From: Ornithodoros turicata
Taxonomy: Eukaryota > Arthropoda > Arachnida > Ixodida > Argasidae
Length of the DNA stretch: 64,000 nucleotides
Assembly (NCBI RefSeq): GCF_037126465.1
Contig: NC_088206.1
Span: forward strand, 26,104,790 to 26,168,789
Reading direction: 5' to 3'
The notes below the pieces were generated by a model. That model was not told the DNA's origin. It did not search any database and was given only the letters and a program-made list of their open reading frames with translations. Position numbers and translations under genes: made by a program. This document shows positions 53,411 through 63,877 of the stretch, piece by piece. Position 1 is the first letter of the stretch, and every line of letters begins with the position of its first letter.

Positions 53411-54380
53411 GCAGTCGTCCGTACGCAAATCATACCGGCGCCAGAGCACAACCGGCTGTGAGTGGCGCCATCTCGAACTGTTCATTGCAACTCTGTGCGG
53501 CCGTCACACTGTGCCGCCTCTCCTTGTGTTCTTCTTGCTGAAGTGCTTTTGTATAGATCCCTACGCTCGTACAGACCCTTTACTCGTATCCGCCTACTAA
53601 ACTATATACAAAAACTAAACAAGGGAGGGTGCATTGATACTCGCGCCCCCGTGCAGAGGGCGCGGGTATCAAAGCAGGCCGCATAAGTGGAGCGAGCCCT
53701 GATTTAATGAATATAGATACAACTGGGCTGGAAGCCCTCCATGCTTAACCTGGATTAGCCTGGAAAAGTATCGCTAAAGTGGTCACGCTCTTTTGAATCA
53801 CTAAGGCACTCGCAAATTTCCCACATGCATTTGTTGTTGTTGTTGAATCACGCAAATGACGATTGAAATTGCATGCGTGTTATCACGTGTCACACATTTG
53901 GACGGAGCGTTTGCATTCATGAACTGAGGGAAACAAATTTGACCTGTAAAAAATAAAAAAGAAATAGCTGCTCGTGAACCCGCTCAACGATGAGGTAAGA
54001 CAGATGGAAAGTTACGGCGCTGGCTCTGAAATCATTTTTCCGTACGTCTATCGATCGTAGATTGTTGCTTTCTTGGAGCTTCTCACTCAGTTCTTAGAAA
54101 AACAAAACCTCTTCAAATAAGGGAGGAAACAAAAAGAATGACAGAGTTGATTTACCGCGAACGTCTCTTACTGTGTCCTTCATCTTATACAAGGTAATGA
54201 GAGTACAACAAAAAAAAAAAGAAAAAGAGACAGAAAAAAAAGCGTCTTGGTTAAACAAATACATGGTAAAGGAACGCGAGGAAGACACGAAGGCTGAACA
54301 TAACGCTGTGTGTGTTGTCCGTCCGTGTCCCCTCCGCGTCCCTTAACCATGGATTTATACAGCGTGTTCATCTTTATAAG
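53411..54380. other. Intergenic, no gene seen
   Basis: The ORFs are short and without domains. An A-rich run is at about 54210-54240. Confidence 0.4.
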
Positions 54381-54704
54381 TTATAGATTTTTTTTATACA
54401 TACGACGACGGAAGGTATTGCAATTTCCAGCGGCAGCCGTTAGCCACTTTTGCTGACGCTGAGGAGAATTTTGAGATTGCAGGCAGAAATTTGAGCACAC
54501 AGGCCGCGAGGCCGCCAGGCACACAGCGAGGAACATTGCATGCAGCTCCACTACTGTCGACGACGTTGCGTGGGTCAAGCGAGCACCACATTCAATATCA
54601 GATGCGGGTAGGACGAAGGCGCGTGCGGATCCTGAAGCTACTGTAGAGCCGTCCGTGTACAAGTAGATCATACCGTGCGCCATTCTATGTGGTTCCTCAG
54701 TCAT
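54381..54704 (-). pseudogene. RNase H fragment of a non-LTR retrotransposon
   Basis: The minus frame shows YLYTDGSTVASGSARAFVLP (catalytic D), then LTHATSSTVVELHAMFLAV (catalytic E), then loses similarity before the third motif. About 75 residues of RNase H remain. It is a third, separate RNase H relic in the window. Confidence 0.78.
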
Positions 54705-54889
54705 CTACCGTTGGACACAAGGCAACTGTTTCTTTGCCGGTAGACCTGGAACCGCGATGCCAACGCTGGGAGCCGCCATACTCCACAGAAGCAGAGGAGA
54801 ACTAGGAATGCGTTTATGTATGTGTACATGGCTACGGTATGGCAGGCAGGACAGCTTTGTGGAAAGTAGAGGTAATCCTCGTATATATA

Positions 54890-55620
54890 GACTCAGCCGG
54901 TCATCCTTTGCTCTTGAAAAAAAACTATGGCGTTATGGGATCTCTGATGGTATCTGTTACGGGTTCGCTTCTTATCTTTCTGGAAGGTTGAATTATATGC
55001 GGATAAGCGGTTTCTATTCTGGCTCTTACAAAATGCGTTGAGGTGCGCCACAAGGATCCATTCTTGGTCCTCTGCTTTTTAATCATTGCGTGAACGACTG
55101 GCCCGATTCTTGTGTTCTTGTACTCTTATTGTACATTCTTGATTCTGCCTGGAACACATTCTTGTGTTCTTGTGTTGTGTACTCTTGCGATTGCCTACTC
55201 ATTCAAGATGATGTTACGTCGGTCCTCAAATGGTGTTCCCACAACTCGCTCAGCCTGAATCCATCTAAAACTTTCACAATGTCCTTTACGAAAAGAGTTA
55301 ACTGGACTAACTATGGGTATATCTTAATATCTTACAAGGCTAAATAATTTGAAGTGTAAATGTAATCCGTGATCTTGATGTACATTTGGACACTCGCTAT
55401 CTTTCAGTCTATATGTCGATAGCGTAACATCCATTGCCAGGAAGGAGCTCGGAGTCATTGCGCGTATTACTAAGCCTTTTTCGAACTCCTCGTGGTTGCT
55501 TCGCTCGTACAAATCTCTAGTACTACGTCAATTTGAATTTCCTTCTACTTGTTGGAATTCGATCGATGTTCATCATCCTTTATTATTGTCTTACGACAGG
55601 CACATTTGTATCACCGCATT
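54890..55620 (+). pseudogene. Non-LTR RT domain relic (CR1/Jockey-like)
   Basis: Readable pieces on plus, in order: GFASYLSGRLNYMRISGFYS, a stop, GAPQGSILGPLLFNHCVNDW at 55045-55104 (conserved G-x-PQGS-x-LGP-LF box), a broken YADD region with a local CTTGTGTTCTTG duplication, DDVTSVLKWCSHNSLSLNPSKT, and SIARKELGVIARITKPFS at about 55434. This is the palm and thumb of a CR1/Jockey-type RT with multiple stops and frameshifts. It differs in orientation from the neighbouring RNase H fragment. Confidence 0.85.
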
Positions 55621-55754
55621 ATGACCATCATCATTTACTTAGAAACCTGAACTTCACACGTTAGCTTCTCGTCGCCTATAGACGAGTTTACGCGCATGAC
55701 GTCACACTCTATTGGTGGCGCTGCAGTCAGCAGGTCGTCTGCTTGGTGTGGGGA

Positions 55755-55930
55755 AAGCAGCAGTCAAGCATACTTGTGCCCGTTACCAAAAAAAAAGGAA
55801 CTAAATACCGTTACCCGTTACTTCAGAAAAAAGTAACTAAATACGTTACTCGTTACCAACATACGAAAGTAACGAGTTCTCGTTACTCACAGGTAACGAG
55901 TTACTTTTACGTTACCGCCGCATAGTGAAA
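55755..55930 (+). mobile_element. hAT-like terminus, single end
   Basis: GTGCCCGTTACC is followed by dense GTTACTCGTTACC/AAAGTAACGAG words, similar in style to 17878-18060. No opposite end or duplication was found. Confidence 0.4.
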
Positions 55931-56007
55931 GGAGCCAACAAACATGCCGTCACTTGCCTTCAACTCTTTATTAATGAGGAATTGCACTTCAGAAGAAGCT
56001 GATACTC

Positions 56008-56039
56008 GAAATTTACATCAGTGATCTGATGTAAATTTC
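56008..56039. repeat. 14-bp perfect hairpin
   Basis: GAAATTTACATCAG at 56008-56021 pairs with CTGATGTAAATTTC at 56026-56039 across a 4-nt loop. It lies directly upstream of the Penelope C-terminal relic. Confidence 0.8.
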
Positions 56040-56049
56040 CTTTCGTAAA

Positions 56050-56160
56050 TTGCGTAAATTAGAGTTACTGAAAGAGTCTATTGAGATCGCCACACGTGGC
56101 AACGTGATTAGTGACCCTTCATTTTGTCTTGTTCCCCCTCTGCGTCGCGTCTTGGTTATA
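56050..56160 (+). pseudogene. Penelope-like C-terminal relic
   Basis: The frame reads LLKESIEIATRGNVISDPSF, then LVPPLRRVL. The 408-codon Penelope ORF ends with LFRESLEIATRGNVVSNASF and LAPLRRFLG. About 36 residues survive, so this is the 3' remnant of a relative in the opposite orientation. Confidence 0.85.
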
Positions 56161-56289
56161 GGCTCCGTGCACTACAGTTTCGGAGTGCTGGTAGCGCCCC
56201 CTCCCGTGAAGGCCGTTTCAAACTGGGTAGGTGGTTGACATATGGTGGCAATGTGGGGCAATGGAAAACGCAGATCCCAACACTAAAAA

Positions 56290-56514
56290 GTGTCAATGAA
56301 GGATGGTCACAACAGGACATACGGTTGCTTTGTTCATTGTTTTAACATTGAGAGCGGTGTCAACAACGAAACTGGGAAGCGTTTGAAGTTTCAACGCTTC
56401 CCCGTTCAGAATAGAGAAGTCGATCACGACAGCGCTGGGTATCTGTCACTCAAAACAATTCAAACGACAAGGTTAGATTTTTGTTGGTTTGTTAAGGAAA
56501 GCATATCATTGTAA
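56290..56514 (+). pseudogene. Possible THAP-like zinc-finger fragment
   Basis: The frame contains YGCFVHCFNIESGVNNE, then KRLKFQRFPVQNREVDHD. A C-x3-C pair followed some 20 residues later by an F-x-RFP motif recalls the start of THAP fingers. The downstream C-x2-H pair is not seen, so this stays tentative. Confidence 0.3.
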
Positions 56515-57439
56515 ATTTCACGAAGAAGAGTAATTCTTTCTTCACGGACAAGGTGGGGATCAGTGTTTGCCGAAGGGCAACACAAGCGCCTGCTGTTGAA
56601 TTTCCAAAATTTTGCGGTCAACAACTACCGACACCAGGATGACTGTTCTCAGCTCCCTGACTTTGGTGCGCTGCCACCTTAATGTTCGGAAAACTGCACC
56701 CTGGGTCATTCCATGCCAAACGTCCCAGAGGTGACGCTCGACCCTCGTCGATTTTGTTATAAAAACTCATACTGATTCATTGCTTGGGGAAAACCACTAA
56801 AACAAATGTTTTAGCTGCCATCGCATAATAGTCAATCCCAAAATTCGCGGTCACGCCCCCCCCCCCCCAGCACTCCGTCACTATACTCAGCCGCCATGCG
56901 GGAAGCGGCCGTACAGGATGTGAATTCAATGGGAGACAGCGTTTATGCCAATTAACAGCAAAACAGAATAAAACTTTTAAGATGTCATCGTCTAATAGAG
57001 CAGAACACCATGTAAAGAACTCCTGGAGACATGAAAGGCGCTATCAGAATATAAACCTAGTGCACCCTGGCCAAATGAATTTTAATGCATTGCGCCTATG
57101 GGGATTCCGTCGATTTTTGCACAGCACCCATGTTTAGACAACGATTTTTCGACAAAGGCAGTCAAATTCTGGAAATGTCATCGCTATTTTTGTTCAGTAC
57201 GTCCTCCAGGCCACATACCAACCACGGCACGATGTGTGAGTGTTAATCCGGATGCACCCAGGGCCTTCAAAGTTGCGACTCAGACAGGGTTCCCCTCCTA
57301 GGCGCTCGACGGACTAAATCCCAGTGTTATCGTAATACGCATGCGCTGAGACTCTACGGCCGGTCTGAAGGAGTTCGAAAGGCGAACGGTCATTTTGTCC
57401 AGAACTCGAAAGAGCTGACAGAACAGACAACTTTATGTT
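56515..57439. other. Intergenic, no gene seen
   Basis: A poly-C run is at about 56858. Short ORFs only (57098-57301, 67 codons, no domain). Confidence 0.4.
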
Positions 57440-58800
57440 GAGTGAGTAATATACAAATGATACCATTTTGTATTTTATATCGCTTTGATATCAAACTATA
57501 CAACTTGATAAAACTGTCCATTTCGAGTGCCGTATGGAAGCGATTTTGTCAAACGCGACCTTTCAGGATGCAACAGGAGAACAAGATACGGGGTTCAAAC
57601 CCCGTGATATTACTTTCACATATACATATTACGTAATCAGCTTAGGATATCTTTATTATCATCGTTATACCAAATGATATTAATCCCCGAACTTGATGAA
57701 ATTCGCCATTTGGCCATTTCGAGGGCCGGTTTGGAAGCGATTTTGTCAAACGCGACCTCTCAGGGTGCAACAGGGGAAGATACGGGGTTCAAACACTGTG
57801 ATCTTACTTTAACATATACATATTACAAAATCAGCTTAGGACATATTTAATATTATTTTTATATGAATTGATATTAAGCCCCGAAATTGACGAAATTGGC
57901 CACTTGGCCATTTCGAGTGCCGGTTCGGAAGCGATTTTGTCAAACGCGACCTCTCAAGGTGCAACAGGGGAACAAGGTAGGGGGTTCAAACCCCGTGAAC
58001 TTACTTTCACATATACATACTACAAATTCAGCTTAGGACATCTTTAATATTATTTTTATATCAAATAGCAAATTATAGCAAATGATATTAAGGCCCAAAG
58101 TTGACGAAATTGGCCATTTGGCTATTTCGAGTGCCGGTTTGGAAGCGATTTTGTCAAACGCGACCTCTCAGGGTGCAACAGGGGAACAAGATACGGAGTT
58201 CAAACCCCGTGATCTTACTTTCACGTATACATACTACAAAATCAGCTTAGGACATCTTTATTATCATTGTTATATCAAATGATATTAAGCACCGAACTTG
58301 ATGAAATTCGCCATTTGGCCATTTCGAGGGCCATTTGGGAAGCGATTTTGTCAAACGCGGCCTCTCAGGGTGCAACAGGGGAAGATACGGGGTTCTAACC
58401 CCATGATCTTACTTTCACATATACATATTACAAAATCAGCTTAGGACATCTTGAATATTATTTTTATATCAACTGATATTAAGCCCCGAAATTGACGAAA
58501 TAGGCCACTCGGCCATTTCGAGTGCCGTTTTGGAAGCGATTTTGTAAAACGCAACCTGTCAGGGTGCAAAATGGAAAATGGTACGGGGCTCAAACTCCGA
58601 AATCTGTATTTCATGTATACATTCTGTAAAACCAGCTTAACACATTTGTAAATCATTTTTATATGAGCTCACATTAAGCCCCAAATTTGATAGCATTTTA
58701 TTTCTGTTTTTTTTTTTTTTTTTTTGCTTCGCGAGTGTCGGTTTGGAAGCAGTTTCTTCAAACGCGACCTCTCCATGTACAGGGGAAACAGGTACGCCCT
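57440..58800. repeat. ~200-bp satellite with three-unit higher-order period
   Basis: Seven units are aligned on GGAAGCGATTTTGTCAAACG at about 57540, 57737, 57931, 58145, 58342, 58537 and (diverged) 58749. The spacings are 197, 194, 214, 197, 195 and 212, a repeating 605/604-bp super-period. Units 2 and 5 share GAGGGCC and the short CAGGGGAAGATACGG form. Units 3 and 6 share the CACT(T/C)GGCC form. The short ORFs are artefacts. Confidence 0.9.
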
Positions 58801-59389
58801 GGCACCATGATTAAAGGGCTCGATCTGCTGCCGAACGTTGCGGTAGCCTCTGTTACAATCCCAGTATACAGGCCTTTCATACTATCTTTTTGGCACCATG
58901 ATACAAGCCATTAGAGTCATTGTAAAGGGCTCTGCTGCAGCCTTTTATGGAGCTTGTGGCCGCATCCGTTATAATTCCAGTAGAATGGCAATAGCATAAG
59001 CTGTTGCGAATACTTATATGACTTTGGAACTATGATACAAGGGGTATCGACCGTTTTAACGGGCTCTGCTGCCGCATTTTCCGTACTTTGCGGTAGTCTC
59101 TGTTACAATTCCAGAAGAAGGGCATAGCACAAGCCATTGATGACTTGTCAAGGAATACACCAAGGCATTCATGGCAGCCAAGGATTACACAACGAAGATT
59201 CCACCACAAGGATTCCAATGATTCATTGGCAGCATGATACAAGGGGTCTCGCCCGTTTTGAAGGGCGCTGCATCCTTTTCCGATATTTGCGGTCGCCTGT
59301 GTTATGATCTCGGTAGAATGGCATAGTATAAGTTGTTCATAGTAGGTCTTTGGCAGCACGACACAAGGGGTTTTGCTCGTCTAAGAGGG
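58801..59389. repeat. Irregular tandem repeat, unit ~110-200 bp, left part
   Basis: The phrase AAGGGCTCTGCTGC with TTTGCGGT-GCCTGTGTTA and CCAGTAGAATGGCATAGCA recurs at about 58816, 58927, 59060 and 59264. Each unit also has GCACCATGATACAAGGGGT. The array is interrupted at 59389 by the Gypsy insertion. Confidence 0.82.
59386..59389. other. Target-site duplication of the Gypsy element (left)
   Basis: AGGG precedes the 5' LTR and is repeated at 63878-63881 after the 3' LTR. A 4-bp duplication is within the Ty3/Gypsy norm (4-6 bp). Confidence 0.92.
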
Positions 59390-59582
59390 TGTAGCAGACA
59401 CCGCTTTGCGGCCGGCCGACAACCATGAAGCCCACCAGCCGACAACGATGAAGCCGGCCAGCTACGCACCTACGCGCGGCACGCTAAGCGCGCTATAGTT
59501 TTCCTGGGGCCGCCCAGTGGAATAAACGTTTAGTTCGACCCTGGCTCTTATGGTCTGCGCATCTCTCTTTCCGACCTCCACA
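59390..59582 (+). repeat. 5' LTR
   Basis: TGTAGCAGACA...GACCTCCACA, 193 bp, with TG...CA ends. It contains CGCTATAG (possible TATA-type element) near 59491 and a polyadenylation signal AATAAA at 59521-59526. By eye it is identical to the 3' LTR at all positions. Confidence 0.97.
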
Positions 59583-59586
59583 AATC

Positions 59587-59597
59587 TGGTGACCCAG
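59587..59597 (+). promoter_or_regulatory. Primer-binding site, tRNA-Trp type
   Basis: TGGTGACCC starts 4 nt after the 5' LTR. It complements the 3' end of tRNA-Trp (GGGGTCACCA) over nine bases and then diverges. tRNA-Trp priming is a known trait of the CsRn1 clade. Confidence 0.8.
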
Positions 59598-59614
59598 TAC
59601 GAACACCAACGCCG

Positions 59615-60544
59615 ATGAATCCCGCTGGCGACCAGCCTGACCAACCAGACTTACCTTCGGGCGCACCGCCGCTTTCCCAACCCACAGTCGCCCATGTCAG
59701 CGTCCGGCTACCACCCTTCTGGTCGCGGAACCCCGCCATCTGGTTCCATCAAGTCGAGGCGCAGTTCCTCCTTGCTGGCGTCACATCGCAGCTGGCAAGG
59801 TACCGGCACGTCGTCGCCGCGTTGCCACCAGAGATTGCCATGGACGTTGCCGATGTCATCACCAGCCAACCGCCTCAGACCCCATACGATCACCTGCGCG
59901 CCGCCATCCTTAAGCGCACCATGCTGTGAGAGCGCAAACGGATACAGCAGCTCTTAAGCGCCGAGGAGCTCGGCGACCGGCGCCCTTCGCGGCTGCTCCG
60001 CGCGATGCAAGCCCTTCTAGCAGACCGGGCCGATTCTATCGACGAAGCATTCCTTCGAGAACTGTTTTTACAGCGGCTGCCGACCACCGTGCAGATGGTT
60101 CTCGCGACGGCTGAAACCTTGCCCCTATTCCAGCTGGCGGAGCACGCGGACAAGGTGTTGGAAGTCGCTGTTCCGGGAGCATTGGTCGGAGCAGTCAATC
60201 AGACGGCTCCACCATACGCGCCTCCTTCTGGGACCCTTGGCCATCCATCCCCTTCAGCGTCCCCCTCTGCCATCAACGCCATCAGCGTCGAGCTTGCATC
60301 TGAGCGCGCGGAGATGCAGCGCCTCTCAGAATCAGTGGCCGCCCTACAACGACCAAGCCCACGCCGACGTTCCTCAAGTCGTTCCCGCCGTTACCGCTCC
60401 CCTCGGAGGTTCAATAGCCGTACCCCTTCCCCTACCGACGGCACCACTCCACCTCCCTGCTGGTACCACGAGCGTTTTGGCAGCGCCGCCACCCGCTGCA
60501 CACGACCTTGCGGATGGTCGGGAAACGATCAAGGGAATCGCTGA
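59615..60544 (+). pseudogene. gag: Gypsy gag with one in-frame stop
   Basis: This starts at the first ATG after the primer site. The frame runs to TGA at 60542-60544, about 309 codons, but is broken by a TGA at 59927-59929 (codon 105). The structural part holds LPPFWSRNPAIWFHQVEAQF near residues 33-52, typical of CsRn1/Mag-like capsids. The C-terminus is Arg/Ser-rich and then has a nucleic-acid-binding finger [18 protein letters not shown] with Cys-His-Cys-Cys spacing. The product would form the element particle in the cytoplasm. The stop falls at a CpG-type position, so simple decay is likely. An ATG at 60005 could start a shorter product. The pol frame overlaps the last ~37 bases. Confidence 0.88.
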
Positions 60545-63500
60545 CGGCGACCACCGTTTCCCCTACCCAAGCAGAGAGTCGCCTCTTCCTCGCTGTGGAC
60601 CGCTCCTCCAAGATCCGTTTCTTGGTGGATACCGGAGCTGCCGTCAGCGTTTTACCTGCGACCACTCAAGACCGTCGACGCGCCCCAATTTTCCATCTTA
60701 TGGCAGTGAACAACACCGCCATCCCGGTGTACCACGAGAAGCTACTGACTGTAAGCCTCGGCTTACGACGGGACTTTCCTTGGCTGTTCCTGGTCGCCGG
60801 CGTTTCTCAAGCCATCATTGGTGCGGACTTTCTTCATCATTTTCGCCTTTCTGTTGACGTCTCCAGACGTCTACTCGTCGACGGCTGCACCAACCTATCT
60901 GTCCGGGCGATCTCTGCTCCCCCACCCAGCGAGCCTTTCATCGGAGCGTCTCTCCCTACCGTTTCACCACCCTTCCACGACCTCCTTCGGCAGTTCCCGT
61001 CGCTCACACAGCCGCCGGACTGGACACTGCCCGTTAGACACGATGTAGTCCATCACATCGAGACGAAAGGACCCCCAGCTTTCTGTCGCCCGCGCCCTTT
61101 GGGTCCAGAGAAGATGAAGATCGCTAGGGCCGAATTCCAACACATGTTGGACATAGGCATCGCTCGCCCGTCATCCGCGAGCTGGTCCTCTGCCCTTCAT
61201 ATGGTCCCTAAGAAAACGGGCGACTGGAGGTCATGCGGGGACTACCGCGCTCTCAACCTTGCCACTGTCCCCGACAGATACCCCTTGCCGCGCCTTCAAG
61301 ACTTCACGGCGCATCTTCACGGCATGAAGTGCTTCTCTAAGATAGACCTGACTAAGGCGTATCATCAGATCCCTGTCGCCCCGGAAGACATCTCGAAGAC
61401 GGCCATTATAACACCGTTTGGCCTCTTCGAGTTCATCCGAATGCCTTTCGGGCTTAGAAACGCCGCCCAAACTTTTCAGCGGTTTATCGACTCGGTGACC
61501 CGGGGCCTTCCGTTCGTCTTCGCCTACATTGATGACATTCTCGTCGCTAGCCAAGACCTCGCTCAACATCAGGACCACCTCCGCCTGCTATTTGCACGCC
61601 TAGCAGAGCATGGCATCGTCATCAATGTAGCGAAGTGCGAGTTCGCAGTTCCATCCTTGGAGTTCCTGGGCCACCGAGTCTCCGCCGACGGCATCACCCC
61701 TCTTCCGGACAAAGTGGAAGCGATCAACAACTTCCCGAAGCCTAAGACCATTCGGCAGCTTCGGCGTTTCTTGGGTCTGGTGAATTTCTATAGGCGATTT
61801 ATACCTCACTGCGCCCACGTTCTTCGCCCACTTGAAGCACTCTTACGCCAAGACGACGCTCCCCCACGTCCCAAGCGTCGTAGGTCGGCGAACTCCAAGC
61901 TCCCCGATACATCTCCTGCCCTCCTGTGGACTGAAGATTCGTCCGCTGCCTTCGACACAATCAAGACCCTGCTGTCTTCTGCTGCACTACTCGTCCACCC
62001 CAGCCCCGGAGCGTCTACCACTCTCATGGTCGACGCGTCCGCATCCGCGGTTGGCGCCGTCCTTCAGCAGTTCATCGACGGCGAGTGGCGTTCCCTTGCG
62101 TTCTTTTCTAAAGCCCTGAAGCCAGCAGAAGAGCGCTACAGCACTTTTGGCAGGGAGCTTCTCGCAGCGTACCTTGCAGTCAAACACTTCCGCCACTTCT
62201 TGGACGGCGGAAGTTTCACCATCTTGACTGACCACAAGCCACTTATGTACGCCTTCCGATCGGCCAGCAGCCGCTACTCGCCTCGCGAGACGCGTCATCT
62301 AGCTTTCCTGGCTGAATTCACCACCTGCATTGAGCACGTCGCCGGCTCTCAGAACGGCCCCGCTGACGCCCTCAGCCGCATTGCTACCATTGAACCGCTG
62401 TCGCACGAAGCCCTGGCTCACGCCCAGCTTGCCGACAGTGACCTGGAAGCCTTGCGCGCGTCATCCACCTCGCTGCGGCTTGAGGACGTCACGCTCCCAG
62501 GTTCACCTACCCGCCTTTGCTGCGACACTTCCACTTCTCCACCCAGACCATACGTGCCCACACCTCTCCGTCGGTCCATCTTCGACTCGCTGCACAACCT
62601 CGCCCATCCCGGAGTGCGGGTGACCCAACGACTCGTCGGTGCACGGTTTGTGTGGCCAAGCATGAATGCCGACATTCGTTCGTGGGTGGCCGCCTGCAAC
62701 CCGTGCCAACGATCGAAGATCGGACGGCACACTGTTGCTCCCCTTGGCCGTTTCATGCCCCCCGACGCACGGTTCGATCATGTGCACGTCGACATCGTGG
62801 GCCCGCTTCCACCATCCTCTGGCCAACGCTACCTCCTGACCGCCGTCGACAGGTTTACCTGCTGGCCAGAGGCGGCCCCGATGCCTGATGCAACAGCTGC
62901 CACTGTGGCCGAAACATTCCTGGCCACTTGGATCGCCCGTTTTGGCGTGCCATCCCTTATAACAACTGACCGTGGCGCTCAGTTCGAGGCCAAGCTCTTC
63001 TCGGCTTTCCTCCAGCTCCTCGGTTCGAGCAGAATCAGAACCACATCTTATCACCCATCTTCCAACGGGTTGGTGGAGCGCTTTCACCGTCAACTAAAGG
63101 CAGCCATTATGGCCCACGAAAACGCCGTCAACTGGCCTACCATCCTTCCCATCGTCCTGCTTGGCATTCGCGCCACCACGAAACCAGACCTCGGCTGCTG
63201 CCCGGCCGAACTCGTTTACGGCACCACCTTACTCCTGCCAGCTGATTTCTTCGTCCCGTCGCAAGCTTCTCTCACCGACCCGCCTACATACGTCGACAAG
63301 CTGCGCCAGATTTTCGAGGACGTCCGACCGGCTTCGCCGCGTACTTGCCCCGGCCGCACACCCTTCGTGCCCCAAGCCCTCTCGACCGCCACGCACGTTT
63401 TTGTGCGGCGTGATGCCGTGCGTAAAGCCCTGCAGCCGCCATACTCCGGACCGCACCTAGTCATCAGCCGCTCCAGCAAACACTTCACCTTAAACGTCAA

Positions 63501-63723
63501 CGGGAAGTCTGACACCGTGAGCATTGACAGGCTCAAGCCCGCTTTCGTCGAGCCACCTGTCTCTCCCACCTGCTCTGCAGTCCCCTTCTCTGCGTCGCCG
63601 CCACTTGATATCCCAGCCCATCCCCTTCCCCGCAAGAAGGTCTCCTGGTCCGATCGCTCCTTCCGGAGTCTAGGGGGAGGGCCCTGTAGCAGACACCGCT
63701 TTGCGGCCGGCCGACAACCATGA
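60508..63723 (+). CDS. pol: Gypsy pol polyprotein: protease, RT, RNase H, integrase
   Basis: An intact frame of 1071 codons in -1 phase to gag. It has no usable ATG at its head (60508 is TTG), consistent with entry by frameshift. Protease: [12 protein letters not shown], with DTG at 41-43. [17 protein letters not shown], then [11 protein letters not shown] with YIDD at 340-343, then [13 protein letters not shown]. RNase H: D509 ([10 protein letters not shown]), E550 (GRELLAAY), D575 (LTDHKPL). Integrase: zinc site H696, H700, C730, C733; catalytic D762, D821, E857, giving D-D(35)-E; then a C-terminal [11 protein letters not shown]...YSGP module. The frame ends within the 3' LTR. All visible catalytic residues are present. 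It converts element RNA to DNA and inserts it into chromosomes. Confidence 0.97.
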   Translation: MRMVGKRSRESLTATTVSPTQAESRLFLAVDRSSKIRFLVDTGAAVSVLPATTQDRRRAPIFHLMAVNNTAIPVYHEKLLTVSLGLRRDFPWLFLVAGVSQAIIGADFLHHFRLSVDVSRRLLVDGCTNLSVRAISAPPPSEPFIGASLPTVSPPFHDLLRQFPSLTQPPDWTLPVRHDVVHHIETKGPPAFCRPRPLGPEKMKIARAEFQHMLDIGIARPSSASWSSALHMVPKKTGDWRSCGDYRALNLATVPDRYPLPRLQDFTAHLHGMKCFSKIDLTKAYHQIPVAPEDISKTAIITPFGLFEFIRMPFGLRNAAQTFQRFIDSVTRGLPFVFAYIDDILVASQDLAQHQDHLRLLFARLAEHGIVINVAKCEFAVPSLEFLGHRVSADGITPLPDKVEAINNFPKPKTIRQLRRFLGLVNFYRRFIPHCAHVLRPLEALLRQDDAPPRPKRRRSANSKLPDTSPALLWTEDSSAAFDTIKTLLSSAALLVHPSPGASTTLMVDASASAVGAVLQQFIDGEWRSLAFFSKALKPAEERYSTFGRELLAAYLAVKHFRHFLDGGSFTILTDHKPLMYAFRSASSRYSPRETRHLAFLAEFTTCIEHVAGSQNGPADALSRIATIEPLSHEALAHAQLADSDLEALRASSTSLRLEDVTLPGSPTRLCCDTSTSPPRPYVPTPLRRSIFDSLHNLAHPGVRVTQRLVGARFVWPSMNADIRSWVAACNPCQRSKIGRHTVAPLGRFMPPDARFDHVHVDIVGPLPPSSGQRYLLTAVDRFTCWPEAAPMPDATAATVAETFLATWIARFGVPSLITTDRGAQFEAKLFSAFLQLLGSSRIRTTSYHPSSNGLVERFHRQLKAAIMAHENAVNWPTILPIVLLGIRATTKPDLGCCPAELVYGTTLLLPADFFVPSQASLTDPPTYVDKLRQIFEDVRPASPRTCPGRTPFVPQALSTATHVFVRRDAVRKALQPPYSGPHLVISRSSKHFTLNVNGKSDTVSIDRLKPAFVEPPVSPTCSAVPFSASPPLDIPAHPLPRKKVSWSDRSFRSLGGGPCSRHRFAAGRQP
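60520..60526 (+). promoter_or_regulatory. -1 ribosomal frameshift site GGGAAAC
   Basis: The heptamer is correctly phased with gag as G-GGA-AAC, so a -1 slip leads straight into the pol frame 16 nt before the gag stop. Six nt downstream, 60533-60537 (GGGAA) can pair with TTCCC near 60557-60561, enclosing a TCGC/GCGA stem. This gives a candidate stimulatory structure at the usual distance. GGGAAAC is a known slippery sequence. Confidence 0.82.
63670..63684 (+). promoter_or_regulatory. Polypurine tract
   Basis: CTAGGGGGAGGGCCC lies directly before the 3' LTR. It is the expected plus-strand primer. It lies inside the pol frame. Confidence 0.8.
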
Positions 63724-63877
63724 AGCCCACCAGCCGACAACGATGAAGCCGGCCAGCTACGCACCTACGCGCGGCACGCTAAGCGCGCTATAGTTTTCCT
63801 GGGGCCGCCCAGTGGAATAAACGTTTAGTTCGACCCTGGCTCTTATGGTCTGCGCATCTCTCTTTCCGACCTCCACA
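63685..63877 (+). repeat. 3' LTR
   Basis: This is the same 193 bp as the 5' LTR, offset by 4295 bp, with AATAAA at 63816-63821. The last codons and the stop of pol lie inside it (to 63723). Confidence 0.97.

Larger units (their letters stand above)
59390..63877 (+). mobile_element. CsRn1-like Ty3/Gypsy LTR retrotransposon, full length
   Basis: A 4488-bp element with identical 193-bp LTRs, AGGG duplications, primer site, gag, pol and polypurine tract. The clade call rests on the gag finger (Cys-His-Cys-Cys order rather than CCHC) and a primer site matching the 3' end of tRNA-Trp. From what is known of CsRn1/Kabuki elements, both are clade features. Domain order is protease, RT, RNase H, integrase. 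There is no env. GC content is clearly higher than in the surrounding DNA. It inserted into a tandem repeat. Confidence 0.95.

Noticed and set aside
57540..58770. Regularly spaced repeats as a CRISPR array
   Set aside because: The repeats are full ~200-bp contiguous satellite units in an animal-like genome, with no short repeat-spacer alternation.
60237..60857. 206-codon plus ORF overlapping gag and pol
   Set aside because: It is in the third frame; the protease and finger motifs are in the other two frames, so this is a shadow.
63216..63764. 182-codon minus ORF
   Set aside because: Antisense shadow of the GC-rich integrase region of pol.
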